Assembly: GCA_945957495.1 (NCBI GenBank)
Contig: CAMFLG010000119.1
Location: 1-8,276 of the forward strand
DNA: 8,276 nucleotides
Direction: 5' to 3'
Source of the DNA: an uncultured Pseudorhodobacter sp.
GTDB lineage: Bacteria; Pseudomonadota; Alphaproteobacteria; Rhodobacterales; Rhodobacteraceae
Both the position numbers and the translations under genes were made by a program. The notes beneath the pieces were generated by a model. The model was not told the DNA's origin. It ran no database searches and saw only the letters and a program-made list of their open reading frames with translations. Each line of letters starts with the position of its first letter. Positions within the stretch are counted from its first letter, which is position 1. Below, piece after piece: positions 1 through 6,185 of this stretch.

Positions 1-561
1 ACCATCAACGGTCAGGCCTCTGGCGTTTACGGCTATGACGGCAACGGCAACTTCGGCGTTGCCTTGAACCTGACCCAGCCGATCTATCAGGGCGGCGGGC
101 TTTCGGCGCTGTATCGCAAGGCGCTGGCCGAAAAGGCAGCGACCGATGCAAGCGTGCATCAGACCGCCGTCACCGTGGCCGAAAATGTCGGTCGCGCATG
201 GGCACGTCTGACGACCTCGAACACCTCGATTGCGGCGAACGAGGCGCAGGTGACGGCGGCACAAAAGGCGTTCGACGGGGTCAGCGAAGAGGCCACCTTG
301 GGCGCGCGCACAACGCTGGACGTGCTGAACGCCCAGTTGGAGTTGCAAACGGCGCAGGCCAACGTGCTGCAGGCGCGGGCAGAGCAATATGTTGCGGCCT
401 ACGCCTTGCTGTCCACGATGGGGCTTTTGACGGCAGATCACCTGAAGCTGGGCATTCCGACCTTTGACCCGGAAGCCTATTACAATCAGGTCAAGAATGC
501 CCCGGCCACCTCGCCGCAGGGCGCCAAGCTTGACCGGATCATGAAGTCGATCGGCAACTGA
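1..561 (+). CDS. tolC: TolC-family outer-membrane efflux/secretion protein, C-terminal part (5' end outside window)
   Basis: Reading frame 1 is open from the first base to the TGA at 559-561, giving 186 residues of a protein that begins before the window. TolC proteins form trimeric outer-membrane channels with a long periplasmic alpha-barrel and work with an inner-membrane ABC or RND pump and an adaptor in type I secretion or drug efflux. The family is recognised from the strand-to-helix segment ALNLTQPIYQGGG (fragment residues 21-33), followed by long Ala/Gln/Glu-rich helices, and the late motif LGARTTLDVLNAQLEL (about residues 100-115), which is typical of the second TolC repeat. The tail around YVAAYALLSTMGLLTADHL is also characteristic. 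No partner pump or adaptor lies in the visible part, so substrate and partner cannot be stated. I see no clear terminator after it. The family call is firm; the gene name is by family only. Confidence 0.9.
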   Translation, partial: TINGQASGVYGYDGNGNFGVALNLTQPIYQGGGLSALYRKALAEKAATDASVHQTAVTVAENVGRAWARLTTSNTSIAANEAQVTAAQKAFDGVSEEATLGARTTLDVLNAQLELQTAQANVLQARAEQYVAAYALLSTMGLLTADHLKLGIPTFDPEAYYNQVKNAPATSPQGAKLDRIMKSIGN

Positions 562-593
562 TCAGACTTAGTTAACCAGATCGCGCCAATTCC

Positions 594-622
594 TTGTCTT
601 GCAGATCATCTGCCGGTAGACT
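594..622 (+). promoter_or_regulatory. Candidate sigma70-type promoter for the PopZ-like gene
   Basis: TTGTCT at 594-599 and TAGACT at 617-622 are separated by exactly 17 bases. This lies in the 100-bp gap after tolC and would start transcription about 30 bases before the ATG at 662. It is a pattern match by eye, not a tested promoter. Confidence 0.4.
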
Positions 623-661
623 GTCTGTAACACTTTGGAATCTAATGTGCCGGGGCGGTGA

Positions 662-1504
662 ATGTCTGAGCCGATGAGTTCGACCGAGATTGAGGATGTT
701 CTGTCCTCTATCCGCAGACTGGTTTCCGATGATTTGCGCCCTGCGCCGCGGGCCGCGACCGTGGCCAGCGAAGGCAACGGCAAGCTCATCCTGACGCCCG
801 CGCTGCGGGTTGTGCAGGACAGCCCGGCAAGTGCAACGCCCGAAGCCCCGGAACGGATGCCGGTGTTTGTGGCGACCCGCCGCATCCATCTTGCCGGTGA
901 ACCTGAGGCGCCTTTTGTCGAGGCAGAGCCTGCCCCGATTGAGCAGGTGGTGGCCACACTCGGCGCCGCCGTCACGGCAATCCCGCAGGATTGGGAACCC
1001 GAACAGGGAGATGAGGCACCCGAGCCTGCCTTGGCCGCCGATGCCTGGGACATGCCGCAGGCCGCGTTCTTTGCCGAACCGCCCGTCTGGCAAGAACCGG
1101 CACCCGAGGTGTCGGTTCCGGAAGAGGTTGTGGAAAACGGACCGTCGGTTCCTGCCTGGGCACAGGCCGACGAAAGCTTCGACGCGGACGACGCCGAGGA
1201 TTTTTCGGCTGAGGTTGTGCAAGGCACCATCGAGCCTGATCCCGAATGGGCCGACGCGGCAGAGGCGAGCGTGATCGCCTCGCTACAGGCAGAAGCCGAA
1301 AATGTTCAGGCCCGTCAGCGCGATGCCGCAGAGGACGAGGCCGACGAAGAACTGCGCTTTAACGAGGATGTCCTGCGCGAACTGGTGCGTGACATTCTGC
1401 GCGAAGAACTGGCTGGCCGGATGGGTGAACGGATTACCCGCAACATCCGCAAATTGGTGCGCGCCGAAATCGCCCTGATCATGGCAACGCAGGCGCTTGA
1501 ATAG
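662..1504 (+). CDS. PopZ/DUF2497-like acidic, proline-rich protein with conserved helical ends
   Basis: This is a 280-residue protein starting at ATG 662, with a GGGGCGG ribosome-binding stretch at 652-658; M5 is a possible alternative start. Three parts are visible. Residues 9-24 (EIEDVLSSIRRLVSDD) form a short conserved N-terminal helix. Residues of about 25-225 form a low-complexity region rich in Ala, Pro, Glu and Asp, probably disordered. Residues of about 232-280 form an amphipathic helical C-terminus (LRELVRDILREELAGRMGER, then an Arg/Lys-rich helix). This short helix, acidic Pro-rich linker and C-terminal helices layout matches the PopZ/DUF2497 family. PopZ in Caulobacter is a cell-pole scaffold that self-assembles through its C-terminal helices and recruits partners through its N-terminal helix. 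A polar scaffolding role here is inference from architecture; the linker cannot be aligned by eye. It is probably transcribed alone and ends at the terminator at 1530-1559. Confidence 0.65.
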   Translation: MSEPMSSTEIEDVLSSIRRLVSDDLRPAPRAATVASEGNGKLILTPALRVVQDSPASATPEAPERMPVFVATRRIHLAGEPEAPFVEAEPAPIEQVVATLGAAVTAIPQDWEPEQGDEAPEPALAADAWDMPQAAFFAEPPVWQEPAPEVSVPEEVVENGPSVPAWAQADESFDADDAEDFSAEVVQGTIEPDPEWADAAEASVIASLQAEAENVQARQRDAAEDEADEELRFNEDVLRELVRDILREELAGRMGERITRNIRKLVRAEIALIMATQALE

Positions 1505-1529
1505 GCCCTGACCTTTGACACCGCAGCAA

Positions 1530-1559
1530 AAAAAGGCGCCGGGAGACCAGCGCCTTTTT
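1530..1559. terminator. Bidirectional intrinsic terminator
   Basis: AAAAAGGCGC at 1530-1539 pairs perfectly with GCGCCTTTTT at 1550-1559 around a 10-base loop. Seven A's (1528-1534) lie on the left and five T's on the right, so the hairpin is followed by a U-tract in both directions. It sits between the 3' ends of two convergent genes (stop at 1504 on plus, stop at 1580 on minus) and can serve both. Confidence 0.8.
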
Positions 1560-1579
1560 CAAACCAATCTCGATCGGGC

Positions 1580-1906
1580 TTAGGCGGCTTCAGCCTGCTC
1601 AAGCTCCAGCGCATGACGGCGTTCGCTTTCTTCACGCGACAGCGCGACAGAGGTGCGGATGCCTTTGGAAACAAATTCCATCAAGCCTTTGACAACGCGC
1701 TCGTTCGGGTCAATCCCGGCGCAGGACAGAACCTCGCGCCCGTCGCGCGAACGCGCCCAGCGGGCAATCTGATCCGGGCCGTTGCCATATTTCTTGTCGT
1801 CCGCAATGGCATCGTCCAAAGCAGCCAGAACCACCGCCGCAAACAACTTACGCGCGCGCTGGCCTTGTTCAAAGTTGAAGGCTGTGCTGTCTATCGAATC
1901 AAACAT
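1580..1906 (-). CDS. Conserved small protein of unknown function (DUF6280-like)
   Basis: This 108-residue protein reads from ATG at 1906 down to TAA at 1582-1580. The start was chosen because AAGGAA (1918-1913 on the minus strand) sits six bases before the ATG; a GTG directly upstream at 1909-1907 is in frame but less well placed. An open frame runs much further upstream, but it crosses efp in antisense and is not credible. The sequence is compact and probably helical, with ARKLFAAVVLAALDDAIADD at residues 18-37, a central KKYGNGPDQIARWARSRDGR at 38-57, and CAGIDPNERVV at 62-72. I recognise it as resembling a small Rhodobacterales family catalogued as DUF6280; no biochemical role is known to me, and the number is from memory. 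There is no signal peptide or membrane segment, so it is probably cytoplasmic. It is monocistronic, divergent from efp. Confidence 0.8.
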   Translation of the reverse strand: MFDSIDSTAFNFEQGQRARKLFAAVVLAALDDAIADDKKYGNGPDQIARWARSRDGREVLSCAGIDPNERVVKGLMEFVSKGIRTSVALSREESERRHALELEQAEAA

Positions 1907-1998
1907 CACATATTCCTTTTTTCTTGCTCTTGTCTTTTCTCGTGCTCTGCGCTTGTAACGATTTTGTTGCGATTCGGGGCGGCATCTTTGGAATAACT

Positions 1999-2019
1999 GC
2001 CATGCGCTCAATGCATGGC
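1999..2019. promoter_or_regulatory. Palindrome, candidate operator between divergent genes
   Basis: The arms GCCATGC (1999-2005) and GCATGGC (2013-2019) are perfect inverted repeats around a 7-base centre (GCTCAAT). The site lies inside the 216-bp divergent region between the DUF6280-like gene and efp. Symmetry and spacing fit a dimeric regulator's operator, but there is no known regulator to assign and no T-run that would make it a terminator. Confidence 0.35.
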
Positions 2020-2049
2020 TTGAAATGTAACCCACAGCATCTAGTTGGC

Positions 2050-2078
2050 TTGTCGGCAGGGCGTTCGCCATATATAGG
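2050..2078 (+). promoter_or_regulatory. Candidate efp promoter
   Basis: TTGTCG at 2050-2055 and TATAGG at 2073-2078 are 17 bases apart. The -10 element lies in the run TATATAGGG, which stands out in this GC-rich DNA. The predicted transcript start would be about 35-40 bases before the efp ATG at 2123. TATATA at 2071-2076 is an alternative -10 with a shorter spacer. Confidence 0.4.
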
Positions 2079-2122
2079 GTGCCTTCAAATCTCTTCAACC
2101 TTTTTCCAAGGTTTTGCCACAA

Positions 2123-2686
2123 ATGCCAAAGATCAACGGAAACGAACTCAAGCCCGGCACCATCATTGATCACGACGGCGGTCTTTGGGCGGCGGTGAAG
2201 GTCAACCACGTCAAGCCTGGTAAAGGCGGCGCCTTTGCCCAAGCCGAACTGAAAAACCTGCGCGACGGCCGCAAGCTGAACGAACGCTTCCGCTCGGAAG
2301 ACAAGGTAGAGCAGGTCGATCTGGAGATGAAGGATCAGCAGTTCCTGTATGAAACCGACGGGCGCCTGGTGTTCATGGACAGCGAGACTTATGAGCAGAT
2401 CGAACTGGATGCCGAGCTTTTGGGCGATCGCCGCCCCTTCCTGCAAGACGGCATGACAGTGTCGGTGCAGTATTACGGCGAGGAACCGCTGAACGTTACC
2501 ATTCCGCAGAAAGTCACCTGCCGGGTGGTGGAAACCGAGCCGGTTCAGAACGGCCAGACCGCCAGCAAGTCTTACAAGCCTGCAATTCTGGACAACGGCG
2601 TGCGGATCATGGTGCCGCCCTTCATCAATGCTGATGAGGTGATCATCGTGCATACGGAATTGATGGAATATTCCGAACGCGCCTAA
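2123..2686 (+). CDS. efp: Translation elongation factor P
   Basis: EF-P is a 187-residue cytoplasmic protein that binds between the ribosomal P and E sites and relieves stalling at consecutive prolines. The start ATG at 2123 gives [12 protein letters not shown], the usual N-terminus; an in-frame TTG nine bases upstream would add only three residues and is not needed. The KOW-like first domain carries [12 protein letters not shown], in which Lys34 is at the position that is beta-lysylated by EpmA in E. coli. This is followed by [12 protein letters not shown], the [14 protein letters not shown] segment of the second domain and the C-terminal OB-fold domain with [16 protein letters not shown]. 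The length matches the family norm of about 185-190. No modification enzymes (EpmA/EpmB) lie in the window. A weak AAGG at 2108-2111 is the only Shine-Dalgarno candidate. The gene seems to be monocistronic, ending at the terminator at 2706-2731. Confidence 0.97.
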   Translation: MPKINGNELKPGTIIDHDGGLWAAVKVNHVKPGKGGAFAQAELKNLRDGRKLNERFRSEDKVEQVDLEMKDQQFLYETDGRLVFMDSETYEQIELDAELLGDRRPFLQDGMTVSVQYYGEEPLNVTIPQKVTCRVVETEPVQNGQTASKSYKPAILDNGVRIMVPPFINADEVIIVHTELMEYSERA

Positions 2687-2705
2687 GGTCGGATTTGCGT
2701 GCAAC

Positions 2706-2731
2706 AGGCTGCCCCCTTGGGCAGCCTTTTC
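2706..2731 (+). terminator. Intrinsic terminator of efp
   Basis: AGGCTGCCC (2706-2714) pairs perfectly with GGGCAGCCT (2719-2727) around the loop CCTT, followed by TTTTC. It lies 20 bases after the efp stop and ends only about 15 bases before the next start codon, so that gene probably depends on read-through or on a promoter within or near efp. Confidence 0.85.
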
Positions 2732-2745
2732 ATTTGGGGGATGCG

Positions 2746-3578
2746 ATGGATCAGGCCGCATTGGTTCTGGATGCCGTGCGCGCTGCCGCCAAGGCGGTGA
2801 TCCTGCCGCGGTTCCGGCAGTTGGACGCTGCCGAGGTTGATCGCAAGTCCAGCTATGACGATCTGGTCACAGTCGCCGATACCGAGGCAGAGGCGATGAT
2901 CCGCGATATGCTGTCCCGCACTTGGCCGCAGGCACAGGTGACGGGCGAAGAGGGCGTTGCCGCCGATCCAGCAATGCGGGCGGCCATGGCAGGTGCAGGC
3001 TGGAAGGTGATTGTCGATCCGATTGACGGGACATGGAACTTCGCCAAAGGCCTTGCGACGTTCGGGGTGATCGCAGCGGTGGCAGAGGCAGGGCGGCTGG
3101 GCTACGGCCTGCTTTATGATCCGCTGGGCGACGATTGGATCGAGGCGCGCGCCGGGGGACCGGCGCAGATGGTGCGGGCGGACGGGTCGCGGCGCCATTT
3201 GCAAACCTCAACCGAACGCGACCCTGCGCGCATGATGGGCTATGTTCCCCTTGTGCTGTTGGTCCCGACCTGCGCCGTGCCGCCGCCCTTGCAGGGCTTG
3301 GCTATCGCCGGACGCTGTCCTTGATGTGTTCATGCCACGAATATCGCATGCTGGCGCAGGGCCATGTCGATTTCGTGCTGACCGGCCCAAGCCCCGCGCC
3401 CTGGGATCATGCGGCGGGTGTTCTGATCACGCAGGCCGCAGGCGGGGTTGCCCGGTTTCTGGATGGTGGCGACTACGATCTGGCGCGAAAACGGGGTGTC
3501 TTGCTGCTGGCGAGTTCCGAACAGGTCTGGGCGCAGGTCGCCCGGCAATACAGCGCGCTAAACGTGGATTTTGGCTGA
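2746..3578 (+). pseudogene. Inositol monophosphatase-family phosphatase, split by a one-base frameshift
   Basis: The gene starts at ATG 2746 with GGGGG at 2736-2740 as ribosome-binding site. The first frame encodes DDLVTVAD (residues 38-45), GEE (67-69) and the metal-binding motif VDPIDGTWNF (90-99), all typical of the Mg-dependent FIG/IMPase superfamily (inositol-phosphate, 3'-phosphoadenosine phosphate or histidinol-phosphate phosphatases). After MMGYVPL the frame runs into an out-of-place tail and stops at 3324. The rest continues in frame 3 to TGA 3576-3578, with GPDLRRAAALAG, CSCHEYRMLAQGHVDFVL and the second metal motif WDHAAGVLITQAAGG. One missing base between 3247 and 3261, for example between 3260 and 3261, restores a 277-residue protein of normal length. 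As written, the first product lacks the WDxAAG aspartate and should be inactive. It may be a real mutation or a sequencing error. Which substrate the intact enzyme would take cannot be told. Confidence 0.85.
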
Positions 3579-4319
3579 CCCTGCCGTCAGCCCTTCTGTC
3601 CGGTCAAAACGCAGGTAGGCAATGGCCTGACCGCCGGATTGCGTAAACAACACCCCGGCAGGTTTTTCGCCTTGCAGAATGGATGTGCCAACCGGCGCGC
3701 TGCCCTCGATCTGAACCCGGACCAGCCCCTTGCGCAGTTCGGTCTTGTGCTTCATCCGCGCGGTGACTTCCTGCCCCACATAGCAACCCTTGCGGAAATC
3801 GACGCCGTGCAACTGTTCAAAGCCGGATTCCAGCAGATAGCTGTCGTCGGGGATCAGTTCGATTCCGGTTTCCGGGATGCAATGCGCGACCCGGATCGCG
3901 TCCCAGTCGATCACGGGCACCCCCGCCGCGTCGCCATAGGCGCGCCAGCCAAGGGCCGCATGACGCGGATCGGGCAGGGCGCCCGCCGGGGCCTCCCCCA
4001 GCCCGCGCGTCACCACCAGCCCGCTTGGCGCGAACTGCACATCGGCGCGCAGCCGGTACATCTGCAACCGCCGCAAGGTCTGCTCTGCAATGCTGTCCTT
4101 GATGTCCAATAGCAGCCGACCCTTCTGCGCGACGATGAAGAAATCCGCCAGATACTTGCCCTGCGGTGTCAGCAGGGCCGCCCAGACAATGCCATCCGCC
4201 TTGGCCAGCGGCAGCACATCGTTGCTGACCATGCCTTGTAGGAAGGTCAGCGCATCCTTGCCGGTGATGGTGTAAACGCTGCGGTCGGGGGCGGTTTCGG
4301 CGGGCATGGTCCGGCTCAT
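3558..4319 (-). CDS. ygfZ: YgfZ/GcvT-like folate-binding Fe-S cluster repair protein
   Basis: This 253-residue protein reads from ATG at 4319 to TAG at 3560-3558. YgfZ (mitochondrial counterpart IBA57/CAF17) is a tetrahydrofolate-binding protein of the GcvT fold that helps to build or repair certain Fe-S enzymes, such as the radical SAM enzyme MiaB in E. coli. The family hallmark KGCYVGQE is present at residues 177-184, with the conserved cysteine at 179, followed by VTARMKHKTELRKGLV. The N-terminal part has ITGKDALTFLQGMVSNDV (18-35) and LLTPQGKYLADFFI (49-62), which also fit. Its start overlaps the stop of the ABC exporter gene as ATGA (4319-4316), which indicates translational coupling in a two-gene operon; M5 is a possible later start. 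Its last 21 bases overlap the end of the convergent phosphatase gene. The family call is firm. Confidence 0.93.
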   Translation of the reverse strand: MSRTMPAETAPDRSVYTITGKDALTFLQGMVSNDVLPLAKADGIVWAALLTPQGKYLADFFIVAQKGRLLLDIKDSIAEQTLRRLQMYRLRADVQFAPSGLVVTRGLGEAPAGALPDPRHAALGWRAYGDAAGVPVIDWDAIRVAHCIPETGIELIPDDSYLLESGFEQLHGVDFRKGCYVGQEVTARMKHKTELRKGLVRVQIEGSAPVGTSILQGEKPAGVLFTQSGGQAIAYLRFDRTEGLTAGSAKIHV

Positions 4320-6073
4320 TCCTTGAATTGCAGTCGGTAGAGTTTGGCATAAAGCCCAGCCTTGGCCAGCAGATCATCATGCGTGCCTTCTTCCGCGACA
4401 TGACCCTGATCCATCACGACGATCTTGTCGGCATCGCGCACCGTTGCCAGCCGGTGCGCAATCACCAGGGTCGTGCGGCCTTTGCTGCCCTCGGCCAGTG
4501 CATCTGCCACCAAAGCCTCGGATTGCGCATCCAGTGCCGAGGTGGCCTCGTCCAACAACAGCACTGGCGCGTCCTGCACCATCGCGCGGGCGATCGCCAC
4601 CCGCTGCCGCTGCCCGCCCGACAGGGCCGATCCGCGCGGGCCAACCGGCGTGTTCAAACCGGCGGAAAGGCCCGACAGGAAATCAACCACATGTGCGTTC
4701 TCCAGCGCGGTTTGCAGCACCTCGGTCGGCACGTCATCATGGCCCAGCAAGATATTCTCGCCCAGACTTTCATCGAACAGCGCGGAATCTTGCGTGACAG
4801 AGGCGAATAACCTGCGCTGATCGCTCAGGCTCATTTTGCGCGCATCAACGCCGCCGATGCTGATCTGCCCCGAATCCGGGTTCAAGAGCCCCGTCAGCAG
4901 GTGAAACACTGTGCTTTTCCCCGCACCCGAGGCCCCGACCAGTGCGGTCGTCTTGCCCGCTGCGGCCGTAAAGCTTAGCCCGCGCAGTACGGGTTGCTCG
5001 CCATGGGCAAAGGTCACGGCGTCAAAACGGATCTCAGGCGCGCCGGGCGCGGGCAGGGCCTGGCTGGCGCTGGGGCGGTTGTGCGCGGGCACCGTATCGA
5101 ACAGGTCGTAGATGCGCTCAAGGCTCGCCGCGGCAATCTGCCAGGTGCCCGCCATTTCACCCAAACGACGGATGGGCTGAAACGTCAGCGACATGGCGCT
5201 GAAAAACGCCATGAAATCGCCCGTGGTGCGGGTGCCGTTGGCAATGCCGGTGCCCGCCATCATCAGCACTGCGAAAAAGCCGATGCCAGTGACCACGTCA
5301 ATCATCCCCGGCATCAGCGTGCGGCCAAACACCGACCGAACCTCGGCCCGGCGGATGGATTTCAGCACGGCGCGAAACCGTTCGGTCTGATAATCCTCCA
5401 TCCGGTTCAGTTTGACCGCCTGAATGCCGTGAAAAATCTCATCCAGCCGGGTCGCGCGTTTTCCGGCCTCTTCGCGCAGATGTTGCGATTTGCGCCGCAC
5501 ATAGCGTTGCAGGATCGACGCGGGCAGGATCAGCAGCGGCGCGCCAATCAGCGCTGCAAAGGTCCAGCGCACGTCAATCGACAGGGCAACCGCGAACAGC
5601 GCCACCATGCCCAGAAGATCGCGACCAATCCCGGTCAGAAGAGTGGACCAGATGCCTTGTACGGCCATTGTATCGCCCTGCACCCGTTCAATCAGAACAC
5701 CGGGGGAGTGTTCCTGAAAGAACTGCCCGTCCAGCGTCAGGATATGGCGCAGCAAATCGGCCTGCATCACGGCAGACACCTTTTGCGAAATCACCGCGAT
5801 CAGGGTGCGCGAGGTGACGGTCGTAAACGCGCGCAGCACGAACAGGCCCAGAATGGCAAAACCCACCAGATACAGCGCACCCGCCCCATTCGGGGTGAAC
5901 ACGGTGTCAAACAGCGGCTTGAGCAGATAGCTCAACGCGCCCAGCGCGCTGCCCTCGATGATCATCAGCACCAATGCGATCAGGATCGACGGGACATGCA
6001 TGTGCAGATACCCCGACCAGAAACGCCGAAACAGGTTGGAGCGCGGCTGGGTCACGGGGGTAGGGCCTTTCAT
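4316..6073 (-). CDS. MsbA-like ABC exporter (fused membrane and ATPase domains)
   Basis: This 585-residue half-transporter has one membrane domain and one ATPase domain. ATG 6073 was chosen because an N-terminal extension to 6199 would overlap the divergent aminotransferase gene, and because 585 residues match MsbA-type exporters (about 580). No good Shine-Dalgarno precedes it. Residues of about 25-330 form the six-helix ABC exporter membrane domain. The ATPase domain shows Walker A GASGAGKST (380-388), the Q-loop at Gln428, the signature LSGGQRQR (484-491), Walker B VLLLDE (504-509), the D-loop SALD (512-515) and the H-loop His540, so all catalytic residues are intact. Such proteins act as inner-membrane homodimers; MsbA flips lipid A-core, while relatives export lipids, peptides or drugs. 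The substrate cannot be settled from sequence, and lipid export is only the default guess. The downstream ygfZ is coupled through the 4-base overlap. Confidence 0.92.
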   Translation of the reverse strand: MKGPTPVTQPRSNLFRRFWSGYLHMHVPSILIALVLMIIEGSALGALSYLLKPLFDTVFTPNGAGALYLVGFAILGLFVLRAFTTVTSRTLIAVISQKVSAVMQADLLRHILTLDGQFFQEHSPGVLIERVQGDTMAVQGIWSTLLTGIGRDLLGMVALFAVALSIDVRWTFAALIGAPLLILPASILQRYVRRKSQHLREEAGKRATRLDEIFHGIQAVKLNRMEDYQTERFRAVLKSIRRAEVRSVFGRTLMPGMIDVVTGIGFFAVLMMAGTGIANGTRTTGDFMAFFSAMSLTFQPIRRLGEMAGTWQIAAASLERIYDLFDTVPAHNRPSASQALPAPGAPEIRFDAVTFAHGEQPVLRGLSFTAAAGKTTALVGASGAGKSTVFHLLTGLLNPDSGQISIGGVDARKMSLSDQRRLFASVTQDSALFDESLGENILLGHDDVPTEVLQTALENAHVVDFLSGLSAGLNTPVGPRGSALSGGQRQRVAIARAMVQDAPVLLLDEATSALDAQSEALVADALAEGSKGRTTLVIAHRLATVRDADKIVVMDQGHVAEEGTHDDLLAKAGLYAKLYRLQFKE

Positions 6074-6089
6074 TGCGCAGGTGATTGAT

Positions 6090-6118
6090 GATCTAATCCC
6101 CCGCCGCGCCAAGGGCAA
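6090..6118 (-). promoter_or_regulatory. Weak candidate promoter for the ABC exporter-ygfZ operon
   Basis: On the minus strand TTGCCC (6118-6113) and TAGATC (6095-6090) are 17 bases apart, which would give a very short leader before ATG 6073. The -10 match is poor. It lies in the 112-bp divergent gap shared with the aminotransferase gene. Confidence 0.25.
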
Positions 6119-6185
6119 GGTCAGTGGGTGGATTGACGCTGTTTGGGGCGCGTCGTAGCCATGGCGCAGCAGTTTGGAGAATGAC

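Noticed and set aside
1907..2761. Long minus-strand open frame upstream of the DUF6280-like start
   Set aside because: It runs antisense through the whole of efp, has no family features, and the well-placed AAGGAA and ATG at 1906 explain the real gene.
3246..3252. Programmed ribosomal frameshift site in the phosphatase gene
   Set aside because: The CCCCTT run does not form an X-XXY-YYZ heptamer in the zero frame and no supporting stem-loop is obvious.
3242..3646. Frame 2 open frame across the phosphatase frameshift
   Set aside because: It lacks the CSCHEYRMLAQG and WDHAAG sequence, which are in frame 3; it is a shadow.
4994..6088. Long plus-strand open frame opposite the ABC exporter
   Set aside because: It mirrors the ABC exporter codons in antisense, with His/Gln/Arg-rich composition and no recognisable domain; the minus-strand gene has all ABC motifs.
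6133..6161. TTGACG-17-TAGCCA as a promoter of the aminotransferase gene
   Set aside because: The -35 is good but the -10 matches the consensus only in its first two bases, so it is too weak to list.
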